DNA of 64,000 bases from Tetracentron sinense (lineage: Eukaryota; Streptophyta; Magnoliopsida; Trochodendrales; Trochodendraceae), in the NCBI GenBank assembly GCA_015143295.1, contig CM026560.1, positions 9,488,501 to 9,552,500 of the forward strand. Reading direction: 5' to 3'. Numbering within the stretch: the stretch's first letter is position 1; each line of letters starts with the position of its first letter. Positions 31,713-42,323 of the stretch are shown here, piece by piece. The notes beneath the pieces are model-generated. The model made no database searches. It was not told the DNA's origin and saw nothing but the letters and a program-made list of their open reading frames with translations. The translations under genes were made by a program, and so were the position numbers.

Positions 31713-34409
31713 TGTCGCGACCCAAAACCCACCCTAAGAGTTAGAGTGAACTTTGGACGACTAATCATGACTAGCTTGACAACTAACCTGCAAAACCCAC
31801 AGAGCATATACAACAAAGGATATAAACAGCGGAAACATACTCTAACATAGCACAGCGGAAAACTACCAAACCTCTACGCAAATCCAAGTTTATACAAAAA
31901 GTCTCCAAAAGAAAGTGCGGACATGCCCGCCAAAATACATGAATCTAACTCTCATCTCACCCACAACTAATCCACTCAGAATCTAATCACCACCTACTGA
32001 TGACCCTCTACGGGAGGTTCCTCCAAAGGCTCCTCGACGTACTCCTCTTCCACCCATGGACCAGGAGCACAAACATCAAATGGAGCAGCAGCTCCCTCAG
32101 AACCTGCCGACATAAGAACTACGGCTGAGCATGGAATACTCAGCGGGTACTAAATACTAACCAACAATTATAGCATAGAAATAGCAATACATAATCAGGA
32201 GCAATTCATATATGTCAAACGGAAACAATTCACATCATACAAGGAAGTAAAGCAGTTTATAATCATGCTTGTAATTCGTAGAAAACCGATAAATCCTCTT
32301 AAAACATCGTGCACTTGACTTGACTTGAAATATCTTTTTGTACTTGAAAGCTTGTCATGTCTATCTTGCTTGATTCTTGTATGTCGTGTCATGTCATGCA
32401 TGTCATGCGTGCTTGCTTGTGATCATGTAACTTGTGAGATATCCTTGTGAGATGTCCTTGTGAGATGCCTTGAGAGGGAAGGGAGACCCTTCTTTATGCA
32501 ATGCACTTGCGAGGGAAGGGAGACCCTTCTTTATGATATGTATGTACTTGCGAGGGAAGGGAGACCCTTCTTCATGATATGCACTTGTGAGTGAGGGGAG
32601 ACCCCTCGTGGAATGTTGGTTCTTGTCTTCTTGTGAAAAGCGAGGTAAAACATATCTTAGGATATGTCCCACCTCTAACCATGTTCTTGAAAACCTCGAT
32701 AAATCATGCCATGCATGCCGTGCTCGTGGGAACCGTGTACATACTTGCATTTAAATTTAAACATGACCATTGGGTAATTTCACAACACATATAGCGTCAA
32801 AGATTAAGCAATTCAATATTCATAGCATTTAGGGAAAACAGGAAACACACTATCATAGGCCCTAGTAATATTCAGAATTTATTAGGCATGCATTTCCTAA
32901 TTTACAGCTCACTGTATTCACCTTGGCATTTCATCAAACATGGTGTGTTCATTATGGATTTATCCTACAACATGCTTTTCTAGATGGTTTTACTCAATCA
33001 TACATGTATGTTTATTATTGGAACAATGCCCTTCCCCGTTTTAATCATCACCACACAACCACTAGCATCCAATCGCCCCTTACATCTCCATTCACCATTC
33101 ACCATTTACCATTCACCATTCACCATTCACCATTCACCATTCACCATTCACCATTCATCCATTCATCCATCTCATAGCACATGTGTAAATGAAAGGAAAT
33201 CAAAAGAAAAGAAGGGGAAAGAGGAACTATAACTAGGAGGGTAGTAAGAAGCACCGACCTTGAAGAAATGAGGAAGAAACCCTCTTTCCAAATGACTATG
33301 AGTTGCTGCCTTAGCTTGGATTGCGAGCTCCACAATGCCTGAACCGAAATCTTGAAGAAAACGGGTTTGAGGTTGATCTAGGGTTTCAAACCCTTTGATT
33401 TCTCTCCCAAATGGAAACCCTAGGTTGGAATCGCCTTCACCTCTTTCTTCTATTCTCTCAAACTCTCTAAGTGGCGAATGATGCCCTAAAGGCTCGGGTT
33501 AAACTCTTAAGGTAAGAGTGAACTGACCAAAAGACCGTAATACCCTTACTGGGATTTCTGTGAATAGTGCTGTGAATAGTGCCAACTCGTGGTGCTGTGA
33601 ATAGTGTCAACTCGTGGTCCGTGAATAGTGCCAACTCGTGGTGTTGTGAATAGTGCAAACTCGTGGTGCTGTGAATAGTGTCAACTCGTGGTCCGTGAAT
33701 AGTGCCAACTCGTGGTCCGTGAATAGTGCCAACTCGTGGTGTTGTGAATAGTGCAAACTCGTGGTGCTGTGAATAGTGTCAACTCGTGGTCCGTAAATAG
33801 TGCCAACTCGTGGTCCGTGAATAGTGCCAACTCGTGGTGTTGTGAATAGTGCAAACTCGTGGTGTTGTGAATAGTGTCAACTCGTGGTCCGTGAATAGTG
33901 CCAACTCGTGGTGTTGTGAATAGTGCAAACTCGTGGTGCTGTGAATAGTGTCAACTCGTGGTCCGTGAATAGTGCCAACTCGTGGTGCTGTGAATAGTGC
34001 TGAATACGTTGTCCGTTGTCTTATGTACAGCGTGCCCGTGGTGAGTTGTACAACGTGCCCGTGGTGAGTTGTACAACGGATGCACAAAGTATACGTTATC
34101 AGAGTACGTTGTCTGTGCTATGTTATCAGAGTACGACGTCAGAGCACGTCCTTAGTGCCTTCCGAGCTACGTCCTCAGTGCATAACCGAGCTACGTTTTC
34201 CTACAGGTTCAGACTGTTTTGGCCATATCTTTTGACTCGTTCATCCGATTTTGACGATTCAACTTGCGTTGTGTTCGTACTTCGAGGAGGAACATTTTTG
34301 ATGTTTCAAAATTTCCAATTTCTTCCTTATTTATTAATTATACCTCTTAAAAAGGAAAAATGACAACGAAAGTGTCATGTATTAAGCATGAAAAAGTCTG
34401 GGCTCTACA
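31713..34409 (-). repeat. Gypsy1 5' LTR
   Basis: Near-identical to 23819-26533. It carries the hairpin at 32124-32144, the 40-bp repeats (32470-32615), the heptamer microsatellite (33088-33165, longer than in the other LTR) and the 25-bp array (33551-34000, shorter than in the other LTR). Array-length changes account for most of the 18-bp size difference I can see. Confidence 0.95.
33551..34000. repeat. Gypsy1 5' LTR 24/25-bp minisatellite array
   Basis: Same unit as 25630-26125, with about 18 copies in a similar variant order but lacking some units. Confidence 0.95.
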
Positions 34410-34711
34410 CATGGGTTCACGAAGTTCAAGGAAGCTATGCCATCTAAGAGTTTTGAATTTAGACACAATAATGTCAAGACCGATATCCTTAAAGAATTCA
34501 AATCAGGAATTTTACCATATACAGGTTCACGCTTGATGAAGTACCTTGAGTAGTTTTCTTGTGCTGCTTGGGTCTTGAATAATACAAGCGTTTCTTCTTG
34601 GGGAGGTTCTGTGGCTTGGCTTTGTGATGTTTCCCCCAATTTCTTCTTTCCTTTTTCTGCAGCCGTGGGTTACTTCTTTGGTATTGAAGGATTCTTCACA
34701 CGAGGAGCCAT
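34410..34711 (-). pseudogene. Copia2 env-like ORF, N-terminal part
   Basis: ATG at 34711 starts MAPRVKNPSIPKK, a typical basic N-terminus of the SIRE extra ORF, then a stop. The frame continues as a lysine-rich stretch, then LVLFKTQAAQENYSRYFIKR, matching the block near the start of the plant transposon protein domain (F at the start, YxxxLxxR). It is cut at 34409 by Gypsy1; coding resumes at 23818 on the same strand. At least one stop besides the insertion disables it. Confidence 0.7.
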
Positions 34712-34938
34712 TTGCAATGGAATAGTTTTTGGGAGGCTTGGAAGAGTAGGAAAGATGTTTGAGAGGAATGGAGAAAGCGAGGGAACAAAGATTTGAACGA
34801 TGGAACAATGAAGAATGAAAGAAATTAGGTTTTAATTAAATAGTCTGAGGGCACTCGTCAACGAGTAGGTCTGACAAGTTGTTAAGTGGCTTCAAAACCT
34901 AGAGGATTTTAACACACTCGTCGTCGAGTAGCTATGAC
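34712..34938 (-). other. Copia2 spacer upstream of the env-like ORF, with tcgtcgacga-type palindromes
   Basis: It contains actcgtcaacgagt (about 34853) and actcgtcgtcgagt (about 34916), forms of the ACTCGTCGACGAGT palindrome that also occurs in the Copia2 LTRs. It is cut by Gypsy2 (TSD ATGAC ending at 34938); its continuation is 44574-44825. Confidence 0.6.
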
Positions 34939-35714
34939 TGCTGCGTCCCAAAACCCACCCTAGGAGTTAGAGTGAATCTTGGACGACTTATCATGACCTA
35001 CATGACATGCTTGACAAACCATCCTGCAAAACACTAGGAGCATATACAATAGAGGACAAAATAGTGGAAGCATACACTAACATAGCACAACGGAAGTCTA
35101 ACGAAACCTCTATGTATATACATGTAATCCAAGTTTTGTACAAAAGAGAAAACAACATAAAGAAGGTGCGGACATGTCCTCCAAAATACATGGGTATAAT
35201 CTCTCGTGCTCATCCATACTCACCTAGAATCTACCACCTAGTAGTATCCCTCCACATGAGGCTCCTCAGCAGGGGACTCCTCAACGTACTCCTCTTCCCA
35301 TGGACCGAGAGCACATATGTCAAAAGGAGCGGGCACTCCACTAACACCTACTGACATCAAAAGTATGACTGAGCATTGAATACTCAGCGGGTACCAAATA
35401 CTATGCAACAATCATAGCAATATAATAATGTAAATAAATCAAGAAGCAGCTCATATAATTGATAGGAAAGTAAACAATTTATATTTCATGCTTGCATCAC
35501 ATCAAATTCGGAAAGACTCTTGAAATCATCGTGTGGTTGACTTGACTTAAAATAATCTTTATGTGCTTGAAAACTTGTTTTGTCTTATTCTATCTTGCTT
35601 GTCTTGTCATGCGTGTCATGTCGTGTCATGCCTGTCATGCCATGAAATTAAAATGCTCATGCTTGCTTGCTTGCTTGGAAATTAGACATGCTCATGCAAC
35701 TTGTGAGATACACT

Positions 35715-35800
35715 TGTGAGAGAGGGTGGTGTAGAACCCCCTCTACAATGAGATGCACTTGCGAGGGAGGGTGGTGTAGAACCCCCTCTAAAATCTTGAG
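35715..35800. repeat. Gypsy2 3' LTR tandem repeat, gcgagggagggtggtgtaga
   Basis: Two 43-bp units; the other LTR has three (43085-43215), so a unit was gained or lost after insertion. Confidence 0.85.
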
Positions 35801-36699
35801 GGGAGGGAAATGTAAACTCCCTCATTTGCAATGTTTGGTCTTGTTCTTGTCAAAAGCGAGGAAAAACATATCTTAAGATATGCCCTACCTCTAATTACCA
35901 ACCCTTACGTTTAGCCTTGTCATGGTATGTGTGAATCGAGAATAAAACTCTTATCTTAGAAAACACCAATAAACCATGTCATGCATGTCGTGCTCGTGAA
36001 GTCATGTACATGCCTTAGCTTGGAATTAAACGTGACATTTGAAATTCAATAATACATGAAATAATATTCATTTCAACACATAAATCTGCATGCCATTATA
36101 GAAAGCGAATAATCACATTATCATAAACCCTAGAAATTTCCATATGCTTTAAATCATGCTTTTCTTGATTAATGATTCATCTAATTCATCCATCATCCAT
36201 TGTGTGTTCATTACTTGGTGAAATACACTCCCCATTTCATTCATCACAACATCTACATGGCATCCATCGCCCAACATCCATCTCCACACATACAATCCAT
36301 CTCATTAACATACTTAGTATTTGGGGAAAAACCTTAAAAGGAAAGAAAAGAGGAAGAGGAATGACTAGGAGGGTAGCATAGGGTATTGACCTTGAAAAGA
36401 TGAGGAAAACCCTCTAACAAGTACATGGGGTTGCTGTTGCGCTTGGAGAACGTGCTCCTCACGTGCTTTGCCTTGGATTTGAAGAATCCAAGCCTTGGGG
36501 ACGATCTTGGGTTCTCAAACCCTTGATTCCTCTCAAGTTAAAACCCTAGGTTAGAAACCCTTTCTCCTCTGTCACTCTCTCTTAAAATATTGCTAAGTAT
36601 GGTGTGTGGGGACCCAAGGCTCGAGCCAACCCTTATAGGCAAGGGAGGAATGCCCAAAAGACCATAAAGCCCTTAATGAAATTCTGCAAAAACGTGAAA

Positions 36700-36892
36700 G
36701 ACCGAGCGATCGGTGGTCAGGACCGAGCGATCTGTCGCCTACCGAGTGATCAGTGTTTCTGACCGAGCTCTCGGTCAAAAATCACCTCTCTGGAATTTTT
36801 CCCCATACAAAATTTTAGACCAGTTGATAGATACTGATCGATCGGTTGTGGACCGATCGATCGCTACTATGGACCGAGTGATCGGTTATCTG
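36700..36892. repeat. Gypsy2 3' LTR cluster of CCGAKCGATCGG palindromes
   Basis: Seven motifs such as accgagcgatcggt, ctgatcgatcggtt and ggaccgatcgatcgct at roughly 20-30 bp spacing, flanking a conserved non-repeat stretch (cacctctctggaatttttcc). Confidence 0.9.
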
Positions 36893-37150
36893 CAAATTTT
36901 GCCACTGAGTCCATTTTCCACTCAATCGACTACTTGGACTTATCCCACTTCTATTCTAACCTCTTCTAAACATGACTAGGACCTTTCTAAGGCTATGACA
37001 TATTAATAAATATTTTATTTAATTATTTTATAGCATTCTTGCAAAATTCTCAAAGGTTTTCAAATTCTCATTTCATGGAAAATGGAGATTACAAAGCATC
37101 ATGCCTTAACACGCATTCCAAGACAAATACAAAAGTTTTGGGGCTCTACA

Positions 37151-37162
37151 TCCTCCCCCCTT
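37151..37162 (-). promoter_or_regulatory. Gypsy2 polypurine tract
   Basis: The minus strand reads AAGGGGGGAGGA directly before the 3' LTR start TGTAGAGCC. Confidence 0.88.
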
Positions 37163-37240
37163 ATAAAAATTTCATCCCCGAAATTTGGATGATACTTGCT
37201 TTACAAAACCAACACAGAATTACAAGGTTCAAGCAAAAAC

Positions 37241-40200
37241 CTATTCAAACAACTCCGGGTACTTTGCTTTGACTTCTGCCTGACGCTCCCATGTGGCCTC
37301 TACTCGAGCATGATGTTGCCATTGCACGAGAACCAACATGATAGTCTTGTTGTGAAGGACTTGATCTCTCTGATCCAATATCTGAACCGACTTTTCAACC
37401 AAAGTGAGATCCTCTCGGATTTCCAACGGTTCCAAGTCTATGACATGCGAAGGGTCTGAAACGTACTTCCGAAGCATAGACACATGGAACACATTGTGGA
37501 TTGCGGCCATGTGGGTTGGAAGAGCTACTCGATAAACAACTTCACCAACTCGCGTGATAATCCCAAAGGGGCCGACGTATCGAGGATTAAGCTTGCCTCG
37601 CCTGCCAAATCTCATAATCCCCTTACTAGGAGATACCTTCACAAAGACTTGATCCCCAACCTATAATTCTATGTCCCTGCGGCAAGTGTCAGCATAACTC
37701 TTCTGGCGATCTTGAGCAGCTCTTAATCGCTCCTGGATGATCTTGACTTTGTTCGCAGTTTGCTCGATTAACTCAGGACCTAATACTTTTTTCTCTCCTA
37801 CCTCATCTCGTAGAGAGGAGACCTGCAGCTTCGCCCATATAAGGCCTCTCGCCTGGTAGCTATTATTGTATGCGAACTCCACCAAAGGCAAGTGTTCTTC
37901 CCAGCTGCCTTTAAAGTCTAACATACATGCCCGAAGCATGTCTTCGATGATTTGGTTTACTCTCTCGGTTTGTCCATCCGTCTGTGGATGAAAGGCGGTG
38001 CTGAAATCGAGTCGGGAACCCATAGCACTCTAAAAGCTCTTCCAGAACCTAGATGTGAATCTTAGATCCCGATCGGATAAATGCTGACTGACATTCTATG
38101 CAACTGAACCACTTCCTTGATATACAATGCCGCCAACTGGTTCGAGTTGAACGTAGTTTGATAAGGTAGGAAGTGCGTAGACTTCGTTAGACGGTCTACT
38201 ACAACCCATATTGCATCTGAGTTCCTTACCGTACGTGTCAAGCCAACAATGAAGTCCATGGAGATGTGCTCCCATTTCCACTCAGGAATAGGGAGGGACT
38301 GTAATAGACCCGTCGGTCTCATATGCTCTGCCTTCACCTATTGGTACACCAAGCACTGGGATACATACTCTGCAACATCCCTCTTCATGCTCCGCCACCA
38401 AAAGTGTCCTTTGAGGTTCCGGTACATCTTTGTACCCCTAGGATGCACTGTATACTTTGAACGGTGGGCTTCATCCATAATCTCCCGCCTCAACTTTGTA
38501 TCGGCAGGGACACACAGTCTTCCCCTGAATGTGATAGCACCTTAGCTAGTCAGAGAAAAGTCTTCACTACCTTTGGCAACTTCCTTGTCTTGGAAAGCCA
38601 ACAAGTCAGCATCCGAGGCCTGTAATTCTCGGATCCGATCTATGATATACGGCCGAACCGTGATATTCGCCATTACTGGACTACGGACGAAAGCATTGAC
38701 ACTGATGTCTAGATTTGTCAAATCTTCCAATAGCTTCCATTCCCGCACCAACATGTAAGCCAACAAACCCGGGGGTCTTCTACTCAAGGCGTCAACCACT
38801 ACATTTGCTTTGCCCGGGTGGTATTGGATGGTGCATTCGTAGTCTTTCAAAAATTCCATCCAACGCCATTGCCGTAAATTTAGCTCCTTTTGGGAAAAGA
38901 GGTACTTGAGACTCTTGTGGTCTATGAACACATAGAACTCTTCCCCCCGTAAAGGTAATGATGCCAAATCTTGAGTGTAAACACGACCGCAGCAAGCTCC
39001 AAGTCGTGTGTGGGGTAATTCTTTTCATGCTCCTTTAATTACCTTGATGCATAGGCAATGACCTTCTTGTGCTGCATAAGAACACACCCAAGCCTGACGT
39101 GTGAGGCATCACTGTACACCTCATAACCATCATGTCCGGATGGAACTGTAAGGATGGGGGCTGTGGTAAGCCTCTTCTTCAGCTCCGTGAAACTGATCTT
39201 GCACTTATCGCTCCATATAAACTTGGCATTCTCCTTATCAGATAAGTGAGCGGCACTGTAAGGCTGGAGAAACCCTCTACGAATCTCCTATAGTAGCTTG
39301 GCAACCCAAGGAAACTATGGATTTCTGTGACACTCTTGGGCCTTGCCCAATTCATGACTGCCTCTATTTTCTTTGGATCTACCGAGATGCCTTCCACAGA
39401 AACAACGTGGCCTAGGAATACCACTTCCTCCAACCAAAATTCACACTTGCTCAATTTGGCATATAGCCTATGCTCTCTCAATATCTCCAGAGCAAGGCAG
39501 AGGTATCGCGCATGATCTTCCCGTGTCTGGGAATACACCAAGATATCGTCAACGAACACAATCACGCATCGATCCAAGTATGGTCAGAACACCCGGTTCA
39601 TTAGATCCATAAAGACTGCCAGCACGTTCGTGAGATCAAAAGGCATCACTAAGAACTCGTAATGCCCATACCGAGTCCTAAATGCAGTTTTTGGAACATC
39701 TTCTGCCTTGATCTTCAACTGGTGGTAACCGGACCGAAGATCAATCTTAGAGAGAAATTTTGCTCTCTTTAACTGATCGAATAAGTCATCAATCCTAGGC
39801 AATGGATACCTATTCTTTATTGTGACCTTGTTCAACTGTCTATAATCAATGCACATCCGCATTGAGCCATCCTTCTTCTTGACAAATAGCACCGGCACCC
39901 CACGGTGAGACACTTGGTCGAATGAAACCAAGGCCTTGCATTTCCTCCAACTGAGTCTTCAACTCCTTGAGTTCAATCGGGGCCATCCTGTACGAAGCCC
40001 GGGAGATGGGTGCTGTGCCTGGTGCAAGCTCGATCATGAACTCAATCTCCCTGTCTAGGGGCAACCCTGGCAACTCTTCTGAAAATACATATAGGAACTC
40101 ACTCATGACCGGAATAGTCGAAGAGTCCTTAGCCTCGGGGTTTGCTAGACTCAACGCCATAAAGTGGGCGATATCTTTACTTCTCAACCCCCGAAAATGA

Positions 40201-40537
40201 AATGACTTCCCTTCCACTGGCTTAAAGAGTACCATCTTCTCAAAACACGCTACATGTCCGTGGTGAGTTGACAGCTAATCCATCTCGAGGATGATGTCGA
40301 AGTCCAAGTCTTGGAAATCCAGGATGATGAGGTCGGCTAGTAGTTCATTCCGCCCCACTTGTACCACACTATCCTTGTGTATTCTATCCATATCAGTTGA
40401 CTTGCCCAGTGGAGTCGCAATGGTTAACTCTCTTTCCAACAGACTAGACTTGAACACAAAACCCTTTGCAAAACTGGGTGATACAAAAGAGTGAGTGGAT
40501 CTCGTGTCGATCAACACTCGAGCCAAACATTCGTTGA
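37241..40537 (-). pseudogene. Gypsy2 pol, multiply frameshifted
   Basis: Homologous to Gypsy1 pol end to end. Protease reads DTRSTHSF, with the glycine after the catalytic aspartate changed. RT has [20 protein letters not shown] and FVDD (39540-39560 region), RNase H reads FIDHKS (38920 region, catalytic TDHKS lost), integrase keeps [14 protein letters not shown] but lacks about 20 residues near 37840, and the chromodomain-like end survives (37241-37400). Breaks occur near 37660, 38030, 38340, 38540, 39030, 39180, 39590, 39890 and 40270. Not functional. Confidence 0.95.
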
Positions 40538-40691
40538 CTACTAAGGTTCTTGAAATTATAGCTAACTAAGTCAATTCATGCATCAATAACATATTTATAG
40601 ATATATAGATATATATAACATGCCATATACGTACACAAGGACTAGGGCATAATAAGATGATCATGGATAATGAATAACTCTAAACGTGTAC
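40538..40691 (-). other. Intron-like segment (154 bp) of Gypsy2
   Basis: The minus strand has the same donor context as Gypsy1 (GTGCAAG then GTACACG) and the same acceptor place (GTAG before TCAACGAA). At 154 bp its retention would shift the frame, but its removal joins linker and protease in frame. Confidence 0.5.
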
Positions 40692-41964
40692 CTTGCACTA
40701 CATCATCAGATGCAAGTGCATCTCCCTCTGTTAAGGCAAATACTCGCCCCTGATTCACCTTGCAAAGTAGAGGTACAGACTGTGTAGGCTGGGAGGACGC
40801 CTAGTATGATCTTACTGGATGGACTGGGGGCCTAATCCCTTGCGAATGACTTGGAAAATGCCTCATCGGGTAATCCCTGATCATGTGGTCCTGGCGACCA
40901 CAGTGGAAACATCCACCGGATGCCTTCCGATAATCTCCTGCTGGGTGCCTTTGGCCGCAAGGCATGCATACCTTATATGTGTAGGTCGGAGGGGCCGGAG
41001 GTGGAGTGTACCTCACTGCCTGAGGTGCAACGAGCTGTGGGGCCGGAAGAGCCTGAGGTCGTGGTGCTTGAGGTACATACTGTCGTGGAGTTGGAGACGC
41101 ATAAGATGGCCTATGCGGTGGTGTTAGCCATGCATACTGAGGTGGTGCTGGCCAAGTGTACTGATAAGGGCCAGTCCGGGCCTGCCTCTCTGGAGGTGCT
41201 AAACTGCTGGATTGGTCTCTCGCCAAATCCCTCTTCTTAGACACGACCTTAGAGTTGGTCTTGATCAACAAGGCCTTGTCCACTACCTCGGGATAAGTGG
41301 CGTGCCTGAAGGCCGAGACTCCCTCCATAATGATGTCTCTGAGCCCCCGCTCAAACCTCCTCGCCTTCATCGCCTCAGTGGCGATCATGTGAGTTGCGAA
41401 GCGTGACAACTCCGAGAACTTGGCCTCATATTGGGACACCGTCATCGAACCTTGCTCGAGGTTGATGAACTCCCTCTCTTTCTTTTTCCAAGCTCCCACC
41501 GGAAAGTACTTCTTATAGAAGGTATCCGTGAACTCGCTCCAAGTCAATGGTTGACCTTGCCTGGTCAATTCCCGAGTCCTCCAGGCGGACAACCACCAAT
41601 GGTGTGCCTCACCCTCTAGTATGAAAACAGCCCATGCTACTCTTTCTTCTTCTGTGGGCAAGAGGACCGCAAAGATCTTCTCCAACTGGAGGATCCAAGC
41701 CTCTGCAGCAAGAGGGTCCACACTCCCATAGAATGATGGAGGCCTCATTCTCTAAAATGCCTCAACCCCAGCTGTGCAATGTACTAGAGCTGCAGGCGGT
41801 GGAGTAGGTGTTGCTGATGATGGAATAGCTTGCCTAGCCGCTAGTATGGCTAGTGTCTCCGCAATAGAGCCTAAGACCTGAGAGAGGTCCAGCTGCTCAT
41901 CCTCATCTCGAGAAGAAGAGGAAGCTCTAATGTGTGGTTTGCGACCTCGTGTGCCCCGCCTCAT
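40692..41964 (-). pseudogene. Gypsy2 gag and linker, with stop codons
   Basis: It starts MRRGTRGRKPHIRASSSSRD at 41964; a stop breaks it near 41750. The capsid domain then continues (AEAWILQLEKIF, EFTDTFYKKYFP, EFINLEQGSMTVSQYEAKFS). The zinc knuckle reads CFHCGRQDHMIRDY, with its G changed to D and the last cysteine to tyrosine. A TAG at 40803-40801 (probably from CAG) precedes the linker GRVFALTEGDALASDDVVQ. Between capsid and knuckle a short AP-rich repeat (PQYAW) is duplicated relative to Gypsy1. Confidence 0.92.
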
Positions 41965-42307
41965 GACTAAAGTCCTGAGAACAATAGCACCACATGATTC
42001 TAACTTGGAACCACAATTGATCGCATTGATTCAATTTTCACAATAGAGTAAACAATAATAGTATAGTGCTATCATATTCATCACATCAAGTCATCAGAGT
42101 ATTTATAACATTATACTTTGGTGTTCTAGCGTCCCTAAGACCCGTACTTGGTTGAGGTAACCATTTTAGACTAAGACTAAAGTTTAGTCTCACGCTTGGA
42201 ACATGACTCACTTCCGACTTACTTCCTTCCTAACTTGCTTCCTGACATATGTTCTTGTCAAGCCGTGGTACTAGATTCTAAGTGACCCTATGAGACCTAA
42301 AGCCTAA

Positions 42308-42319
42308 GCTCTAATACCA
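42308..42319 (-). promoter_or_regulatory. Gypsy2 primer-binding site (one mismatch)
   Basis: The minus strand reads TGGTATTAGAGC, the initiator tRNA-Met site with C changed to T, 4 nt inside the LTR edge at 42324. Confidence 0.9.
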
Positions 42320-42323
42320 CTTC

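Larger units (their letters stand above)
23819..34409 (-). mobile_element. Gypsy1: complete Ty3/Gypsy chromovirus-type retrotransposon (10.59 kb), TSD CATGG
   Basis: CATGG flanks it exactly at 23814-23818 and 34410-34414. It has LTRs of 2715 and 2697 bp, a primer-binding site, gag, an intron-like gap, an unbroken pol and a polypurine tract, all minus oriented. The C-terminal chromodomain-like region and domain order PR-RT-RH-IN place it among chromoviruses, most like the Tekay/Del group (inference). The LTRs look nearly identical apart from repeat-copy number, indicating a recent insertion. It interrupts the env-like ORF of Copia2. Confidence 0.96.
34939..37150 (-). repeat. Gypsy2 3' LTR
   Basis: It holds the hairpin (35368-35388), two 43-bp tandem units (35715-35800), a catcca-rich microsatellite (36180-36300) and the CGATCG palindrome cluster (36700-36892). 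Ends GGGGCTCTACA at 37150. Confidence 0.93.
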
